NCBI GenBank assembly: GCA_016946835.1
Contig: JACVTC010000003.1
Span: 2,930,001 to 2,952,500 of the forward strand
Direction of reading: 5' to 3'
From: Neocallimastix lanati (nom. inval.)
Lineage: Eukaryota; Neocallimastigomycota; Neocallimastigomycetes; Neocallimastigales; Neocallimastigaceae
DNA length: 22,500 nucleotides
Shown here piece after piece: positions 1-10,494 of the stretch. The translations under genes and the position numbers were made by a program. Below the pieces are notes generated by a model. The model made no database searches. It was not told the DNA's origin and saw only the letters and a program-made list of their open reading frames with translations. The stretch's first letter is position 1, and each line of letters starts with the position of its first letter.

Positions 1-174
1 TTTTATTTTTTATTATTATTTAATTAAAAATGTAAAAAAAAAAAAAAATTATTTAATTAAATATGTCAATTTTTAATTATATTTATTTATTTATATATTT
101 ATTTATTAACTTTTTTTACTTTTATTCTTATTTTTTTATATTATATTTTATAATTTTTATTATTATTCAATTAT
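1..174. other. AT-only sequence, no feature seen
   Basis: T-rich and A-rich simple sequence with no open frame of note on either strand. Confidence 0.6.
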
Positions 175-390
175 TTATTATTTATTATTTATTATTATTT
201 ATAATTAATTAATTACTATTTATTATTTATTATTTATTATTTATTATTATTTATAATTAATTAATTACTATTTATTATTTATTATTTATTATTTATTATT
301 TATTATTTATTATTTATTTATTTATTATTTATTATTTATTATTTATTATTTATTATTTAATTATTTAATTATTTATTATTTATTATTTGT
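175..390. repeat. ATTTATT heptamer microsatellite with a 52-bp higher-order unit
   Basis: The 7-bp unit TTATTTA recurs throughout. The marker ATAATTAATTAATTACTA appears at 201 and again at 253, so a 52-bp block has been duplicated inside the microsatellite. Confidence 0.8.
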
Positions 391-1004
391 TTTTTTTTTT
401 TTTACACTATTTCCTCTTTCGATATAACTAAAAGTTTATATTTAGAGTATTATAAATTATAAAATTCAAAAAAAAAAAAAAAACAGTAATGATTTATAGA
501 ATAATAGAATATTCTATTTTAAAGTTTAATCTATTAAATAATTTTTTTTTTACTAATTAAATATATATTAAATTAATAAATTAAATTAAATTATTTATTT
601 TTAGAAATTACTAATATAATATATATTATATTATATTTTATTTTATTTTATTTCTATATTTATATATAAATCCTTTGAAAAATAAAATATAAATATAAAT
701 AAACTTAAATATATATATATATAATAAATATATATTTTTTTTTAATAAAAAAAATACTAAATATAATATATATATTTTTTTTCTAATCCTAATTTATCAT
801 ATTAATATAATTAAGAAATTTCTATCCTAATTTATCATCATTTGTAAAAAAAAAAAAAAAAAAAATGACTTATTAGTAATTTAATATAATGAGAAATTAA
901 TATGTAAACCATAATATTATTTCAATAGTACAATATTAAAATTACTAAAAAAAGTTTTACTTTCTTTGCTATTATTGTATACAACTAAAACCATATTTAA
1001 TAAT
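391..1004. other. Intergenic AT-rich sequence, nothing identified
   Basis: Homopolymers, (TA)n tracts and short repeated words (for example two copies of CTAATTTATCAT-like sequence near 787 and 828). I see no gene, RNA gene or element. Confidence 0.5.
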
Positions 1005-1285
1005 AATATTATATTTTATTTTATATAAACTATTTTATATAAACTATTGTTATTTTATATACATATCTTATATAACTATTTTATCCATTATTTTATACAA
1101 ATATCTTACAAAACCATTTTATATTGTTATTTTATAAAACTATTTTATATAACTATTTTATATAATTATATAACTATTTGATCATCATTATTATTTTATA
1201 AAACTATTTTATATAACTATTATATATTGTTATTTTTATATTACTGTTTTATATTATTACTTTATATAATTATTTTATATAATAT
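1005..1285. repeat. Degenerate repeat of ATTTTATATAACT-like words
   Basis: About 15 imperfect copies of a 12-16 bp word related to TTTTATATAACTA or TTTTATAAAACTA follow one another with variable spacing. Open frames are short. Confidence 0.6.
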
Positions 1286-1443
1286 AATTAATCCATTTTA
1301 TGTTTTATATTAAGAAACATTAAATATATTTTATATTTCATTTTACAAGATTAAAGAGGTATTTAAAAATATTTGAATACTTTTAAACAATACTTTTATT
1401 AACTACAATCACTAGTTTCAGTAAGGTTTAATAATAAAAAAAA

Positions 1444-1501
1444 AAAAGTTAGGTAATTAATAATTATTCAATGATCTTGAATAATTAATTATCTAACTTT
1501 T
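1444..1501. repeat. Imperfect inverted repeat (hairpin), arms of about 25 bp
   Basis: The left arm 1444-1471 (AAAAGTTAGGTAATTAAT, then AATTATTCAA) pairs with the right arm 1477-1501 (TTGAATAATTAATTATCTAA, then CTTTT). The differences are one G/A change and a 3-base insertion; the loop is TGATC. Such a structure could be a fossil foldback element or a hairpin RNA; nothing else supports either. Confidence 0.8.
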
Positions 1502-1734
1502 ATATTAAATAAAAAAATATATATATACAGAAAAACAAAACTTTTTTGCTTATATTATCATATATTAAGTAAATAAGAAATTTTATAAATTTTAATTTTT
1601 ATTTATTAAATAGTTGATATTTTATTATTTGTTATTTATTATTTAATTATTTAATAATTAGTAATTAAAATAATGATAAAATAATAATAAATAATATATA
1701 TAAAATAATAAAATAATAATAATTATGATAATAA

Positions 1735-1910
1735 ATAATAAATAATAAATAATAAATAATAAATAATAAATAATAAAATTATAATAAATAGTAAAATAAT
1801 AATAAATAATGATAAATAATAAATAATAAATAATAAAATTATAATAAATAGTGAAATAATAATAAATAATGATAAATAAGAAATAATAAATAATAAGATT
1901 ATAATAATAA
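1735..1910. repeat. AATAAAT microsatellite with a 60-bp higher-order unit
   Basis: The marker AAAATTATAATAAATAGT occurs at 1775 and 1835, with a start of a third copy (AAGATTATAATAAT) at 1895. The 60-bp copies differ by single bases such as GTAAA/GTGAA. Confidence 0.85.
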
Positions 1911-2172
1911 AAAAAAAATAAAAATAAAATAAGATATAAATAGAAAAATAAAAAATTTACTTGTTTATATTTTCTTTTACTTTTTCTTTCTTTTTTTTTT
2001 TTTTTTATTATTATTACTTTTGTATATTTAACCTTTTTATTATTTATTATTTATTTATATATATTGTCTCATCTTAAAATTTTGTTTAAAAATTTTAAAT
2101 ATCTATGATTAGTACATTTATTGCTATATACATCATGATTTGTTTTTTTTACTATTTAAATTTTTTTTTTTA

Positions 2173-2272
2173 ATTCTATTTATTTCATTTATTTATTCTA
2201 TTTATTTATTTCATTTATTCTATTTATTTATTTCATTTATTCTATTTATTTATTTCATTTATTTATTTATTT
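2173..2272. repeat. 22-bp minisatellite, four copies and a partial
   Basis: ATTCTATTTATTTATTTC-type units start at 2173, 2195, 2217 and 2239. Confidence 0.88.
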
Positions 2273-2455
2273 ATCTTTTATAATTAATTAAATTACAAAT
2301 AATAATAAAATAAAAAAAAAAAAATAGAGTTCATAGAATTTTAGAATTATGAATCATTAATATATAGAAAAATTATGACATATCATTATTAAATTTTTAT
2401 AATTAATAATCAATAGTATATATATAATTAATATATCATTGGTTAACTTATAAAT

Positions 2456-2530
2456 TACTATAATTATTATTATTATCATTATTATTATTATTATCAATAT
2501 TATTATTATTATTATTATTATTATTATCAA

Positions 2531-2591
<61 letters not shown>

Positions 2592-2606
2592 ATTATTATT
2601 ATTATG
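2456..2606. repeat. (TTA)n trinucleotide microsatellite
   Basis: About 45 TTA/ATT units with occasional C or A interruptions. The minus strand reads as an Asn-rich frame, but it contains nothing apart from the repeat and a Lys run, so I do not call a gene. Confidence 0.9.
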
Positions 2607-2665
2607 ATTAATTTTATTAATTTTTTTTTTTTTTTTGAACATTTCCTATTTTTTTTTTTTTTTTT

Positions 2666-2812
2666 TAATTTTTTAATTTTTAATTTTTAATTTTTAATTT
2701 TTAATTTTTTAATTTTTTAATTTTTAATTTTTAATTTTTAAATTTTTAAATTTTTAAATTTTTAAATTTTTAAATTTTTAAATTTTTAATTTTTTAATTT
2801 TTTAATATTTTA
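2666..2812. repeat. TTTTTAA 7-8 bp repeat
   Basis: AATTTTT or AAATTTTT units repeat about 20 times. The unit changes from AATTTTT to AAATTTTT partway through, which points to local amplification of variants. Confidence 0.8.
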
Positions 2813-3353
2813 ATTCTTAGTTTGTTTCAAATGCTCCCACTAAAAAGGAAAAAATAAAAAAAAAATTTTTTTTTCTTTCTTTCCTTCTTTATCCTTTGTT
2901 TTATATTATCTTTATTAAAATCTTTATAGCTTATTGAATAAGGATTTTTTTAGTGTAACATTGATTTAATCAATAGAACAAAAAAAAAATAAATAAAAAT
3001 AAAAAATAATAAAAATAAAAAAATAATAAAAATTAAAAATAATAAATAATAAATAATAAAAAATATATATATAACACATATATATAAATAGAAATTCAAA
3101 CTTATTATTTAAGATTGGTAATAGAAAGTAGTAAATCATTTTTCTTTTTTTAGTAATGAATAAATTAAATTATTAATAATAAAATAACAATGAACAAATT
3201 AAATTATTAATAATAAAATAATAATATATAATAAAATTAATACTTCTAATAATAATTAATTAAAATTATTAATAATAAAAAGTAATAAAAAAAAAAAAAA
3301 AAATAAAGTTAATTATATAGATAATGTTATGATGAATCTTCTTCTAAAAAGTT
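2813..3353. other. Intergenic sequence, nothing identified
   Basis: A short more complex segment (TTTGTTTCAAATGCTCCCAC at 2820) is followed by A-rich sequence. TAAATTATTAATAATAAAAT occurs twice, near 3163 and 3198. No gene or RNA gene is recognisable. Confidence 0.5.
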
Positions 3354-3427
3354 TTAACAAGGTTTTAATTGATATAGATAATAAACTATATTAACAAGGT
3401 TTTAATTGATATGGATAATAAACTATA
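3354..3427. repeat. 37-bp tandem duplication
   Basis: TTAACAAGGTTTTAATTGAT, then ATAGATAATAAACTATA, at 3354-3390 is repeated at 3391-3427 with a single A to G change. Confidence 0.93.
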
Positions 3428-3633
3428 GGTAACTATAACTTCTATATATTATATATAAAACATTTTTAATTTAAAATAGAGATAGTATTAGTATTAGTTT
3501 TAGTTTCTTGTTTTATTTATTAATATTAATATTATTATATTATATTTTTTTTAATTTTACTATTGCTGTTCATTGTCTTGCTATGAATTTTTTATTTATT
3601 GTTATTATTATTATTATTATTTCATTTTTTAAT

Positions 3634-3868
3634 AAAGTTTTCAAACATTTTAAATAATAAAAACTTTTCCAATATTTTAGTATATTTTAGTAGATAGAAA
3701 ATAAATCATATTAAAAAAAAAAATAAATAAAAATAAAAACAAATAAGAACAAAGTTTTCAAACATTTTAAATAATAAAAACTTTTCCAATATTTTTAGTA
3801 AAGATAGAAAATAAATCATTAAAAAAAAAAAAAAAAAAAAAAAAATAAAAAATAAAAACAAATAAAAA
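3634..3868. repeat. Tandem duplication of about 117 bp
   Basis: AAAGTTTTCAAACATTTTAA starts at 3634 and again at 3751. Both copies run through ACTTTTCCAATATTTT, GATAGAAAATAAATCAT, a long A-run and AAACAAATAA words. The copies differ by indels in the middle and in A-run length. Confidence 0.88.
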
Positions 3869-4634
3869 CAAATAAAAACAAATAATATATTATAATAATT
3901 TATAATAAATCATAATTATTATGTAAATAGTTATAATTAATAATTATTAATTAAAATAAATTAAAATAGGATAAACTCTTCAGTAATCTTTTTGGGAAAT
4001 TATATATTATTTAATAATTTATATTTAATTAATTACTAAATTTTTAAAGTTCATATTTCTAATAGTATTAAACTACTTTTATTAAAATAAATATATATTG
4101 ATTATGACAATAACGTTTTTGCTGTTGCAATTACACAGAATAATTATAAAGAAAAAGTATTCTTTATATATAAAACTTTATATTAATTTATAAATTATTT
4201 TACATATGTATATAGCATAAAAATTTATGTTATAAAATTTATGTTTACATTAATTTTATGTGTTGGTATAGAATTTATGATATGTCATAAATCTATTCTA
4301 GATCACATTATTTTAGGTCATCTTATAAATCATATGATAATTAATCTAGTAATAATTTAATGATTGGTTAATTTATATATATGTAATTCTTAATAAAATA
4401 ATTTATTAATAATTAAAGTTTCTATTTTCATTTTATATCAAATAATAAATAATAAAATTTAATAATTAATAAAAAAAAAATCATAATTAATAATTATTAA
4501 TAAATCTTATTAATTAATAATTCCATAATATTACCTAACTTATTTAGTAATATTAATAATATTATTATTCTTAGGTTAAAAAAATCCGATTCGTTTTATA
4601 TTTTTTAGTTTTATCATTTATATATGAATATATA
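3869..4634. other. Intergenic sequence of mixed complexity, nothing identified
   Basis: The parts at about 4095-4140 and 4255-4340 are less repetitive than their surroundings but show no open frame of more than about 25 codons, no tRNA B-box and no clear snoRNA boxes. Confidence 0.45.
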
Positions 4635-4858
4635 TTCTTTTATATTAATACTAAAATAAAATAATATAAAATAAATAAAATAAAATAAATTAGATTATTC
4701 TTTTATATTATTATTAAAATAAAATAAATAAAATAAAATAAAATAAAATAAATTAGATTATTCTTTTATATTATTATTAAAATAAAATAAATAAAATAAA
4801 ATAAATTAGATTATTCTTTTATATTATTATTAAAATAAAATAAATTAGATTAAATTAT
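4635..4858. repeat. Minisatellite of 54-64 bp units, about four copies
   Basis: TTCTTTTATATTATTATTAA recurs near 4636 (variant), 4698, 4762 and 4814. Copies are separated by variable numbers of AAATA units and joined by AATTAGATTA. Confidence 0.82.
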
Positions 4859-4899
4859 TAAATTAAATTAATTATATTAAATTATATTAGATTAAATTT

Positions 4900-4981
4900 A
4901 AAAAAAAAAAAAAAAAAGGTTTAAAGTGGGAAATATTATTATGCCCAACCTTTCTTTTTTTTTTTTTTTTTTTTTTTTTTA
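4900..4981. repeat. A-run / short GC stem / T-run inverted structure
   Basis: An 18-base A-run (4900-4917) is followed by GGTT (4918-4921) and GGG (4928-4930). These are matched by CCC (4944-4946), AACC (4947-4950) and then a long T-run. The arms can fold, with a 6-base bulge. The GC-containing core stands out from its surroundings. Confidence 0.4.
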
Positions 4982-5309
4982 CTCAATTTGACCTAATCTG
5001 AAATTATAAAGACAATAATTATCGGGAAGACCATAAGAGATTATCATAAAATAATCTTATTGATAAATAAGAATATCATATAAATAATCTCATTTATTAA
5101 TATTAATATTATTATTTTTACCTCTTTTTTTTTTTTTGTTTTATTTTATTTTTTCTTGATACAAAAATACACAAAATTTAAAAGCTTTTTGATTTTAATT
5201 CGCTATTACTAAAAAGATAATATAAATTTTTTATAATTTTAACGATTTTAGTATTGTTAAATTTTTATTTTACTTTAATTATAAGAATACTTATGGATAT
5301 TTAATCAAT

Positions 5310-5311
<2 letters not shown>

Positions 5312-5341
<30 letters not shown>

Positions 5342-5342
5342 T
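5312..5342. repeat. (AAT)n microsatellite
   Basis: About ten AAT units. Confidence 0.85.
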
Positions 5343-5603
5343 TTATTACGTTTTATTCATATGATCATAACAATTTTTTTTTTTATAGAAGCAATTATTG
5401 CAAACTTTGATTCTATTTATTTATTCATTTATTAAATACATCTATATATATTTTCTTTAAAAATAATACAAATTATTAAAAAAAAAAAAAAAATCGTTTG
5501 TCCAAAATGAAACATAATAATTCTTTTATATACAGTAATATGATAATATGATATAAAAGTAATTAAAAGTAATATTTAAAATAAAAGTGTATCAATAAAT
5601 TTC

Positions 5604-5737
5604 GAAAAAAAAAAGACCATTGACAATGAACCTCACCTCCAAGATTAGGTAAGATTTCTGTTTAAAAAGATAGTTCTTTTCCCAGATTAGAGTTTGAATT
5701 GCCGGCTTCTCCTTTCAAAGGCATTGATCTTTAAAAT
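5604..5737 (+). other. Compositional island; possible two-exon mini ORF (23 codons) or other element
   Basis: This stretch is visibly richer in G and C than its neighbours. On the + strand, ATG 5626 through AG 5648 can be joined to 5686-5734 by removing a 37-base interval that starts GTAAGA and ends TTTTCCCAG. The result is a 23-residue frame with ordinary composition (starting MNLTSKIRLE) ending at TAA 5732. Unspliced, the frame stops at once inside the interval. Against it: the peptide is tiny, the intron is very short and has no branch motif, and the minus strand also has a 20-codon frame (5724 down to 5662). A decayed gene or non-coding RNA is equally possible. Confidence 0.22.
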
Positions 5738-5942
5738 TTAGATATTAATTAATTAAAAATATAATTAATTAATTATTTATTTTTTTTTGTTTATATTTTA
5801 TTTTATTTATTAATAATACCAAAAAAAAAAAAAAATTATGTACAATATTAAATCAGGAATTGCCATATTTATATGTACTTAATTATTAATCTATCTAAAA
5901 TTGTATTTACGTCAAAAAAAAAAAAAAAAGATATAAATAATT

Positions 5943-6111
5943 TAATAAGTATTAAAATAATAAATAATAAATAATAAATAATAAATAATAAATAATAAAT
6001 AATAAATAATAAATAATAAATAATAAATAATAAATAATAAATAATAAATAATAAATAATAAATAATAAATAATAAATAATAAATAATAAATAATAAATAA
6101 TAAATAATATA
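5943..6111. repeat. (AATAAAT)n heptanucleotide array, about 23 units
   Basis: A very regular 7-bp tandem array with no interruption over about 160 bp, the cleanest example of the unit that recurs across the window. Confidence 0.93.
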
Positions 6112-8170
6112 TATAATGTTGGTTGGATATCTTTTTTTTTTTTTTTTTTTTTATTCCTTATATGAAAAAGAAAAAATATTAATTAAAAATCAATAATAAT
6201 TACAAATAATACTTTTTAACTCTCAAAAAATTAAATTCTAATTAGTAATAATAAATGAAAAAGATTATTGATATAATTAATGCTATAAGTTAAGTGTTAA
6301 ATAAAAGTAAGAATGAAAATAAAACAAAATAAAATGAAGTAATAATAATAATAATAATAAACAAAAAAGATTAAATATTATAATATAATATATATATTTA
6401 TATATTTTTTTTTTGGTTTATATATTTATATATTTATATATATATTTATTTATTTATTTATTTATTTTAATAGTTTTATTAATATTAAATTTAAATAAAT
6501 TAACTTTGTGTTTTTTTTTTAAAAAGAATTTTCTATTAAATTGAAAAGTTAAAAATGTTCAAAAAATTAAAATAGCTTTAATATTTAAAAAAGGTTAGGA
6601 TGATAATATATGTTAAAAAGAACACATTTTTTTTTTTACATATATAATATAAAATTTTATAATGTTCTAGTATAACTCTTTCATATATATTTATCCATTT
6701 GTATATAAATAATTCTGTACTAAAATGGAAGATAGGTTTACAATTTGATTAGAATCCATAATTATTCATTATTTTTAATTTGAATGTTTTTTATTTTTTA
6801 GAATGTTCTTTTAATTTTTTTTTTTATAAAAAAAAAAAAGTTGCATGAAAATTTATTTACTAAAATTTTATTAATTAATGAGTACAAATATAACAACAAA
6901 CCATTAAATTAAAATGTAATTTATATTTATATCAATTTGAAATAAATATTAAACAATTAAATAGTAATTTTCAATATAATATAAATAATAGAATTTATTA
7001 TTATTATTTTTTTTTTATTAAATAATTTTGTACTAATTTTATTGAATATTTATGGATATTTTATAAATCAAATTTAATATAAAAGTTTTAAAAAAAAAAA
7101 ATATAAATTAATTATGTTTAATTTAAAAAATTAATAAAAAAAATTTTTTTTTTTTTTTAATTTTATATTATTATTTTATTTCTTTTTTTAAACTAAAATT
7201 AGCCTTAGGTCAAACCCTTTAAAATAGATTTATATATGCAAAGTAATAATGTAATATATATTTTATATTTATAATTTTTGTATGAATATTCATTTTCATT
7301 GTCTATAAACATTTTTTTTTGTTTCATGAATCATTCTACGCAAAAGAGAACAAAACATAAAAAAAAAAAATTTTTTTTTTCTTTTCTTTTATTTTTTATT
7401 TTATTTTTTATTTTATTCTTTTTTTTTTAAATTTATATTCTCTTTGTATGTCATTTTTTTTAAAATCATTTTTTATTTAAAATCAAATTTTTTTTTAGAC
7501 CTCCAAATTAATATACAAATCTAATTTGTTAATAATTTATTTATTTTTTATTTTATTTTTAAATAATTTAATCATTGGTAATAAGCAAATGAAGTTTATA
7601 TAAAAAAATTTAATTGTATGACTTTTTCTCAATATAAAATATAATTCATAAATAAATAATCAATAATCAATAATAATAGATTATAATAAATTATAATAGA
7701 TAATATAGTTCTATTTAATTAAATTTAAATGTTTTAAATTATTTCAAATTATCAAATCATCTATTTGATATAATAATATTTCTGAACTTTATTCTTATTA
7801 TTTCAATTATATTTTATTTTATTTCATTATATTTCAATTATATTATAATAGTGTTTTTTTTTTTTTCTTTAAATATTTCTTAATTAATGTATAGCTTTTA
7901 AGTGATATATTATTTCATCTTTATGTGAATTTTAATATCAAATTATTCATTCTTTCATTCATTATTAAATAAAATAAAATAAAAAAAAAAAAAATAAATA
8001 TTATAAAATATTATAAAATATAAAATATAATAAAAATAAAAACAAATATATTTAATTAAAATATTAAAATAAAATATAATAAAATAAAATATTATAAAAT
8101 TAAAACAAAATATAAAATTTAATATAATATAATATTTAAAAATATAATATAATAAAATAAAATAAAATAA
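6112..8170. other. Long intergenic stretch, no gene found
   Basis: A/T homopolymers, (TA)n and AAAT-type tracts, plus patches such as A-run/T-run junctions at about 7139 and 7361. All frames are broken every few codons by TAA. I see no tRNA B-box (GGTTCRA), no snoRNA box pair and no transposon-like ends. Confidence 0.5.
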
Positions 8171-8222
8171 AATTTTAATTTATTACATTATATTTTAATA
8201 TAATGTAATAAATTAAAATTTA
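8171..8222. repeat. Perfect 25-bp inverted repeat with a 2-bp centre
   Basis: The left arm 8171-8195 (AAATTTTAATTTATTACATT, then ATATT) is an exact reverse complement of 8198-8222. The two central bases are TT. It would extrude or fold into a near-loopless hairpin. It sits between AAAAT-type repeats and an A-run. Confidence 0.93.
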
Positions 8223-8319
8223 ATAAAAAAAAAAAAAAAATAGGGCACAAAAAAAAAAAAAAAAATAATTTTTTATTTTTTATTATTATTATTATTTTTT
8301 TTAATTTAAATATTTATGT

Positions 8320-8390
8320 GATAGTTTGCTTATTATTATGATTGCTCATCCAATTTCTTTGTAGCCTCTCTACACTGATATGGTTTAGTA
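8320..8390 (-). other. Compositional island; possible short terminal exon on the minus strand
   Basis: On the minus strand a TACTAAA sequence (8390-8384), similar to the yeast-type branch point, lies shortly before a CAG (8377-8375). It is followed by 39 bases, 8374 down to 8336, that read CREATKKLDEQS and a TAA stop. This could be the last exon of an unseen gene whose other exons would lie at higher coordinates. I could not find a matching upstream exon, and 12 codons is too few to prove coding. Confidence 0.2.
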
Positions 8391-8422
8391 AAATAGACAT
8401 GAAAAACATATAATAAATAGTA

Positions 8423-9017
8423 GAATAAAGTAAATAGTAGAATAATAAATAATCCCTTTTTTATATTTCATATTTAATATTAAAATGAATAGTCATCACT
8501 ATTCAAATGTATAAAAAAAATTATATAAATATTTATATATATTAAATATTATATATAATATAATTTTTTTTTTTTAGTTATTAAAAAATTATATATATAT
8601 CAAAATTATAAATATATTATTATTTAATACTTCAAAAAAAAAAAAAAAAAAGATTCATTTATTAATATGATTATATATTAAACCAATTTTTTTTAATTAT
8701 TAATAATTAGTAATAAGAGTTTAGTAACTAATTTGTAATAAGCAATTAAGAATAATAATATTTTAACTTTTAATATTATTAATAATTATTATTAATAACA
8801 GAATTTAATAATTAATTAATAAATAATAAATAATACTAAGTTTTATAATTTAAACTTAAATGCTATATAACAAATAATAAAATTTTCAGTTAATAGTGTA
8901 TTTTAATTTTATTTTATATATATTTCATATTTCATATTCATAACAATCCTTTATACTTATATTATTATGGATGGATGGATGGATTTTATTAATTATATTC
9001 TTGAAATGATCTATTAA
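8423..9017. other. Intergenic sequence, nothing identified
   Basis: AT-rich sequence with a small (ATGG)4 repeat at about 8968-8984 and several (TA)n tracts. No frame is worth calling. Confidence 0.5.
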
Positions 9018-9099
9018 TTAATATGTTTTATTCTTCTCCTTATCTTTCAAAAGTTCATCTATGGCTGAATTATGTAACTGATTGACTGTCGTTGTACAA
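9018..9099 (-). other. Compositional island; possible terminal exon (26 codons) on the minus strand
   Basis: Reading the minus strand, an AT-rich run ending TTTTAG (9105-9100) is followed by 82 bases with normal codon variety. From the second base they encode CTTTVNQLHNSAIDELLKDK, then EKNKTY and TAA at 9020-9018. Charged, helix-like composition and a plausible 3' splice site make this the most exon-like of the islands. No upstream exon or start is identified, so it may be a relic. Confidence 0.25.
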
Positions 9100-9469
9100 C
9101 TAAAATAATTTAAAAATTTAAATTTTTTTTTTTTTTAATTAAAAACTTCTTTAAATTAGAAAACACCAATAAAAAAAAAGTACTCTAATAAATAAGGAAA
9201 ATTCAATTAAAAAATAAAAAATTCAAAAGAATTAAAGTTATTACATATTTATATATATAATATCATTTGAAAATAATCAATTGAAATATAAATCATACTA
9301 TTACTACAATTATTGTTTTTTTTTTTATTCCTATAGATATATTCAATAATTATAAGGTATTAATAATCTACTTTTAGTTTATTGATTTATTTTTTTTCAT
9401 TTAAAAAAAACAGAGGAGGGAAAGATAAAGAGGAAAAAATAAAAATAAAATAAAATAAAAAGTTTGAAA

Positions 9470-9897
9470 TTCTAATAATAATAATAAATAATAAATAATA
9501 AATAATAAATAATAAATAAATAATAAATAAATAATAATAATAAATAATAAATAATAATAAATAATAAATAATAATAAATAATAAATAATTAATAATAATA
9601 AATAATAATAAATAATAATAAATAATAATAAAAAATAATTAATAATAATAAATAATAATAAATAATAATAAATAATAAATAATAAATAATAAATAATAAA
9701 TAATAATAAATAATAATAAATAATAATAAAAAATAATTAATAATAATAAATAATAATAAATAATAATAAATAATAAATAATAAATAATAAATAATAATAA
9801 TAATAAATAATAATAATAAATAATAATAATAAATAATAAATAATAATAATAAATAATAAATAATAATAATAAATAATAATAATAATAAATAATAATT
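9470..9897. repeat. Long AATAAAT/AAT compound microsatellite with a 98-bp higher-order unit
   Basis: About 430 bp of AAT and AATAAAT units. The marker of six A followed by TAATTAATAATAATAAATA occurs at 9630 and 9728, a spacing of 98 bp, with a weaker earlier copy near 9584. Confidence 0.88.
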
Positions 9898-9921
9898 AAA
9901 TTAATAATACTCTTTAATTGA

Positions 9922-10029
9922 CTTCATTGCCAAAATTTGAATTTTTATTATATTAATTTTTTACATGAATTTCTGGGAAAATTCTCGTTGGCCGTCATCC
10001 GCATTTATTTTTATCTTTTTTTAATTTAA
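9922..10029 (+). other. Compositional island with a 35-codon open frame on the plus strand
   Basis: The core at 9964-10005 has unusual GC content for the region. On the + strand it lies in an open frame from after TGA 9919 to TAA 10027 that includes LHEFLGKFSLAVIRIYFYLF, a hydrophobic stretch. On the minus strand two other short frames also stay open through the core. The competing frames mean coding cannot be assigned; a relic or RNA element is possible. Confidence 0.18.
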
Positions 10030-10171
10030 ATATTTATTAATATTAATATTAATATTATTAGTAATATTAGTATTATTTTTATATTCATTTTTACATTTAA
10101 AAATTATGATTTAGTGCTTTATAGAAATCTGCCTTTTTTTTTTATACACTGACTAGCCTAATAAAAATTAA

Positions 10172-10186
10172 TCTCTCTCTCTCTCT

Positions 10187-10226
<40 letters not shown>
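10172..10226. repeat. (CT)n followed by a T-run of about 36
   Basis: About nine CT units run into one of the longest T homopolymers in the window. Confidence 0.92.
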
Positions 10227-10227
<1 letters not shown>

Positions 10228-10373
10228 TTATCAACAATTTATTATTTTTTATTATCTAATAAACTTTTAATTAAAAAGCTTTTCAAAATTGGATTTCAAA
10301 AAAAAATTTTTTTTTAATTTATTTAATGTTTTTTGAATGAAATATATAACAAAAATAAATAATATTATTAAAT

Positions 10374-10494
10374 ATACATAACAAATATTACAATAAATAA
10401 TAAATATTATAATATACATAACAAATATTACAATAAATAACAAATATTGTAATATATATAAAATATTACAATAAATAACAAATATTTTAATATA
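10374..10494. repeat. 40-bp minisatellite, three copies
   Basis: ACATAACAAATATTACAATA begins at 10376 and 10416, with a third variant copy from about 10455. Each ends AATATT(A/G/T)TAATAT. Confidence 0.87.

Noticed and set aside
2448-2642. Minus-strand Asn-rich open frame of 64 codons
   Set aside because: It is the reverse reading of the (TTA)n microsatellite plus a T-run; no non-repetitive coding sequence supports it.
3328-3334. ATGATGA matching a snoRNA C box
   Set aside because: No CTGA D box or closing stem follows at a suitable distance.
5680-5712. TTTGAATTGCC-like sequence resembling a tRNA B box
   Set aside because: The flanking bases do not form a T-stem and no A box or acceptor stem is present.
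175-9897. Regular short repeats as a possible CRISPR array or telomere
   Set aside because: The units are 7-bp A/T-only microsatellites without unique spacers and without a G-rich telomere motif; the genome is eukaryotic.
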